15,907 nucleotides of DNA, taken from positions 1-15,907 of the forward strand of contig JAKSCF010000163.1 in NCBI GenBank assembly GCA_022360735.1, written 5' to 3'. How positions within the stretch are numbered: the stretch's first letter is position 1; each line of letters opens with the position of its first letter. Shown here piece after piece: positions 13,858-15,907 of this stretch. The position numbers were made by a program, and so were the translations under genes. The notes below the pieces were generated by a model. It worked only from the letters and a program-made list of their open reading frames with translations. It did not search any database and was not told the DNA's origin. Source of the stretch: Clostridia bacterium (GTDB lineage: Bacteria; Bacillota_A; Clostridia; Peptostreptococcales; JAAYPU01).

Positions 13858-15246
13858 ATGGAGAGTAAAGATTACGTAAAACAGTATATTGACCGATCCA
13901 GAAAAGCACAAAAGCAATATGAAAGCTATACTCAAGAGCAAGTTGACGAAGTTGTAAGGATAGCAGCGAAAACAGTACATGACAATGCTGAGCTATTAGC
14001 AAAAATGGCAGTGGAAGAAACGCAAATGGGTGTATATGAAGATAAAGTGATAAAGAATAAAATGAAAGCAAAAGTAATCTGGCATAATCTAAAAGATAAA
14101 AAATCTGTAGGCATTATAAAACGAGACGAAAAAACAGGCATTACAGAGATTGCAAAACCTATGGGAACCGTTGCAGCTATAACACCTACAACAAACCCTA
14201 TTGTAACCCCTATGTCTAATGCAATGTTTGCATTAAAGGGTAGAAATAGTATTATTATAACACCACATCACCGAGCTATGAGATGTAGCAGCAAAACAGT
14301 TGAGTTGATTAATCAACAATTGGAAAAGATTAATGCACCTAAACATTTGATTCAGATATTAGATCAGCAATCTAGAGAAAATACAAAACATCTTATTCAA
14401 AATACTGATGTTGTTATTGCAACCGGTGGAATGGGTATGGTAAAAGCTGCCTATAGCAGCGGAAAACCTGCACTTGGGGTTGGTGCAGGAAATGTCCAGT
14501 GTATTATAGATAGAGGTGTAGATATAAAGGATGCCGTATCAAAGATTATACTTGGAAGAACCTTTGACAATGGTATTATTTGTTCCGGAGAACAATCGGT
14601 TATGATTCCACAGGAAATATTTAAGGATGTAGTAGCTGAATTCAAAGCGAATGGGGCTTATTATGTTTCAGAATATGAGGAACGTGAGAAGCTTAGAAAT
14701 ACATTGTTTGTATATGGTGAAATGAACAAACATGTTGTAGGTCAATCGGTGCAAAGAATCGCTGAGTTAGCTGAAATTAATATTCATAAAGATACCAAGG
14801 TAATTATTGTAGATGTCCAGGATAAAACAGATATATTAGGAAAAGAGAAAATGTGCCCTGTACTAGCTCTATACCAATACGATAGCTTTGGTGATGCAGT
14901 TGAGATTGTAAGCAGAAATCTTGAAATGGAAGGTAAAGGCCATAGCGTAGCCATTCACTCCAATAATGTAGAAAACATAGAATATGCTGGTGAGAATCTT
15001 AAGGTCAGTCGAATTGTAATCAATCAACCAAGTGCTACCAGTGCAGGAGGAAGCTTTTTTAACGGCTTTGCACCTACAAATACTTTAGGCTGCGGTTCGT
15101 GGGGGAATAATAGTATCTCAGAAAATCTGGATTATAAGCATCTTATTAACATATCTAGAATTGGATACTATATGAAAGACAATAAAGTACCTGCAGATGA
15201 TGAATTGTGGAATAACCGTAGTGTCGGGTCCCAGTGCCCGACTTGA
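13858..15246 (+). CDS. CoA-acylating aldehyde dehydrogenase
   Basis: This 462-residue member of the aldehyde dehydrogenase superfamily probably interconverts an aldehyde and its acyl-CoA with NAD(P)H. Key features are the catalytic cysteine C242 in FDNGIICSGEQSV, the ITPTTNP segment at 108-114 and GVGAGN at 207-212, a pattern seen in acylating enzymes such as the N-terminal part of AdhE and sulfoacetaldehyde dehydrogenase. The glutamate used by hydrolytic aldehyde dehydrogenases is not evident. It is last in the oxidoreductase operon, so the acyl-CoA made by that enzyme is a likely partner. The last residues after DDELWNN (RSVGSQCPT) are encoded by an unusually GC-rich inverted repeat, so the natural C-terminus may have been replaced. 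Substrate is unknown. Confidence 0.88.
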   Translation: MESKDYVKQYIDRSRKAQKQYESYTQEQVDEVVRIAAKTVHDNAELLAKMAVEETQMGVYEDKVIKNKMKAKVIWHNLKDKKSVGIIKRDEKTGITEIAKPMGTVAAITPTTNPIVTPMSNAMFALKGRNSIIITPHHRAMRCSSKTVELINQQLEKINAPKHLIQILDQQSRENTKHLIQNTDVVIATGGMGMVKAAYSSGKPALGVGAGNVQCIIDRGVDIKDAVSKIILGRTFDNGIICSGEQSVMIPQEIFKDVVAEFKANGAYYVSEYEEREKLRNTLFVYGEMNKHVVGQSVQRIAELAEINIHKDTKVIIVDVQDKTDILGKEKMCPVLALYQYDSFGDAVEIVSRNLEMEGKGHSVAIHSNNVENIEYAGENLKVSRIVINQPSATSAGGSFFNGFAPTNTLGCGSWGNNSISENLDYKHLINISRIGYYMKDNKVPADDELWNNRSVGSQCPT

Positions 15247-15251
15247 CCCGA
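15223..15251. repeat. GC-rich overlapping inverted repeats at the 3' end of the aldehyde dehydrogenase gene
   Basis: Two alternative hairpins share bases: GTCGGG 15223-15228 with CCCGAC 15237-15242 (8-base loop), and TCGGGTC 15224-15230 with GACCCGA 15245-15251 (14-base loop). The segment is much richer in G and C than its surroundings and includes the TGA stop of the gene. No T-run follows, so it is not a standard terminator. It may be a small inserted repeat or an mRNA 3'-end structure. Confidence 0.65.
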
Positions 15252-15403
15252 GCTTCAGTTATTATATAGATTGCTAGAAACTAAAATTCATTACAACCCT
15301 TCATTTTATTTGAAATATGAAATAAATAATAGACTTTAACATTTTATGCCAGCATTATACAATATTTGTGATTATAAATATTTCAAAAGTGGAGGGATAT
15401 ATA
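15252..15403 (+). promoter_or_regulatory. Upstream region of the Kelch protein gene
   Basis: A weak promoter candidate is -35 CTTTAA at 15334-15339 with -10 TATACA at 15356-15361. An A/T inverted repeat, AATATTT 15361-15367 with AAATATT 15376-15382, follows. GGAGGGA at 15391-15397 is a strong ribosome site six bases before ATG 15404. Confidence 0.3.
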
Positions 15404-15907
15404 ATGAAAAAGAAATTTAATGTATTAGTTGTTTTATTGATGTTAGTAATTTTATTTGGTTCAACAAGTGTTGTTTTTGCTGAGGGGGGAGACTTAGGGA
15501 CATGGACGACAAAAGCCGACATGCCAATAGCCAGGGCTTATTTTGGTACAACAGAAGTAAATGGAAAGATATATGCTATAGGTGGACGAAATAATGATAT
15601 TTTAAACTCTGTAGAAGAATATGATCCAACGACAGATATATGGTCAACAAAAGCAAGCATGCCAACAGCTAGAATGGGCTTAGGAATAACAGAAGTGAAT
15701 GGAAAGATATATGCCATAGGTGGATATAATAATGGTTTTTTAAATACAGTAGAAGAATATGACCCTGCAACAGATACATGGACAACAAAAGCAAGTATGC
15801 CAACACCTAGAATTAATCTACGTGCAGCAGAAGCCAATGGAAAGATATATGCAATAGGTGGTCATGATCCAAATGATTCAAGTATTGTTGAAGAATATGA
15901 TCCATCT
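15404..15907 (+). CDS. Secreted Kelch-repeat protein, 3' end outside window
   Basis: The frame is open from ATG 15404 to the window end (168 residues seen), so the gene is cut by the window. Residues 1-26 are a signal peptide: MKKK, a long hydrophobic core and cleavage likely after VVFA. Kelch repeats of exactly 46 residues follow, with tryptophans at W34, W80 and W126. Each repeat has the pattern WTTKASMP, NGKIYAIGG and VEEYDP, which builds one blade of a beta-propeller. The exported product probably binds carbohydrate, protein or the cell surface; no catalytic motif is seen. Repeats are very similar at DNA level too, pointing to recent duplication or gene conversion. It is separate from the metabolic operon, with its own strong ribosome site. 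Confidence 0.9.
   Translation, partial: MKKKFNVLVVLLMLVILFGSTSVVFAEGGDLGTWTTKADMPIARAYFGTTEVNGKIYAIGGRNNDILNSVEEYDPTTDIWSTKASMPTARMGLGITEVNGKIYAIGGYNNGFLNTVEEYDPATDTWTTKASMPTPRINLRAAEANGKIYAIGGHDPNDSSIVEEYDPS

Noticed and set aside
15538..15837. Minus-strand open frame with repeated residues
   Set aside because: It is the shadow of the Kelch repeats on the plus strand.
15500..15907. Regularly spaced repeats that might suggest a CRISPR array
   Set aside because: The period is 138 bases, the frame is open and the translation is a Kelch protein.

Overview
The window comes from a low-GC, AT-rich Gram-positive anaerobe, most likely a member of the Clostridia. This rests on the AT-rich intergenic DNA, strong AGGAGG-type ribosome sites with many GTG and TTG starts, a ferredoxin-dependent 2-oxoacid oxidoreductase, a lipoprotein-type TRAP binding protein and a TIGR04076 protein. 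Species cannot be named from the sequence. No phage, CRISPR, tRNA or rRNA was seen, and no intact transposase gene.

Bases 1-3902 hold the 3' end of a probable LarA-like (nickel-pincer racemase/epimerase) gene. A four-gene sugar-acid operon follows: a D-2-hydroxyacid dehydrogenase, an RraA-like protein, a KDPG/KHG aldolase and a 2-keto-3-deoxygluconate (KDG) kinase. The last two form the lower arm that turns KDG into pyruvate and glyceraldehyde-3-phosphate. Bases 4093-7084 encode a complete tripartite TRAP transporter (lipoprotein DctP, DctQ, DctM), which by context imports the acid substrate. A strong 17-bp stem-loop lies between dctP and dctQ. A 445-base gap with several inverted repeats and a good terminator follows.

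Bases 7439-9875 hold a small membrane protein behind a palindrome, an AraC-family regulator, a leftward 4-oxalocrotonate-tautomerase-like gene and a TIGR04076 gene. The most striking signal is here. The same box of about 21-25 bases occurs three times: upstream of the AraC gene and in both orientations between the divergent tautomerase and TIGR04076 genes. Each time it is followed at exactly the same distance by a -10-like hexamer. This looks like an undescribed three-promoter regulon, probably controlled by the AraC protein.

Bases 10086-15246 hold a GntR/FCD regulator, then an operon for a four-subunit 2-oxoacid:ferredoxin oxidoreductase (order alpha, beta, ferredoxin, gamma) and a CoA-acylating aldehyde dehydrogenase. 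Together these could connect a 2-oxo acid, its acyl-CoA and an aldehyde; the substrate is unknown. A GC-rich inverted repeat supplies the last codons of the aldehyde dehydrogenase gene. The window ends inside a secreted Kelch-repeat protein whose repeats are nearly identical even at DNA level.
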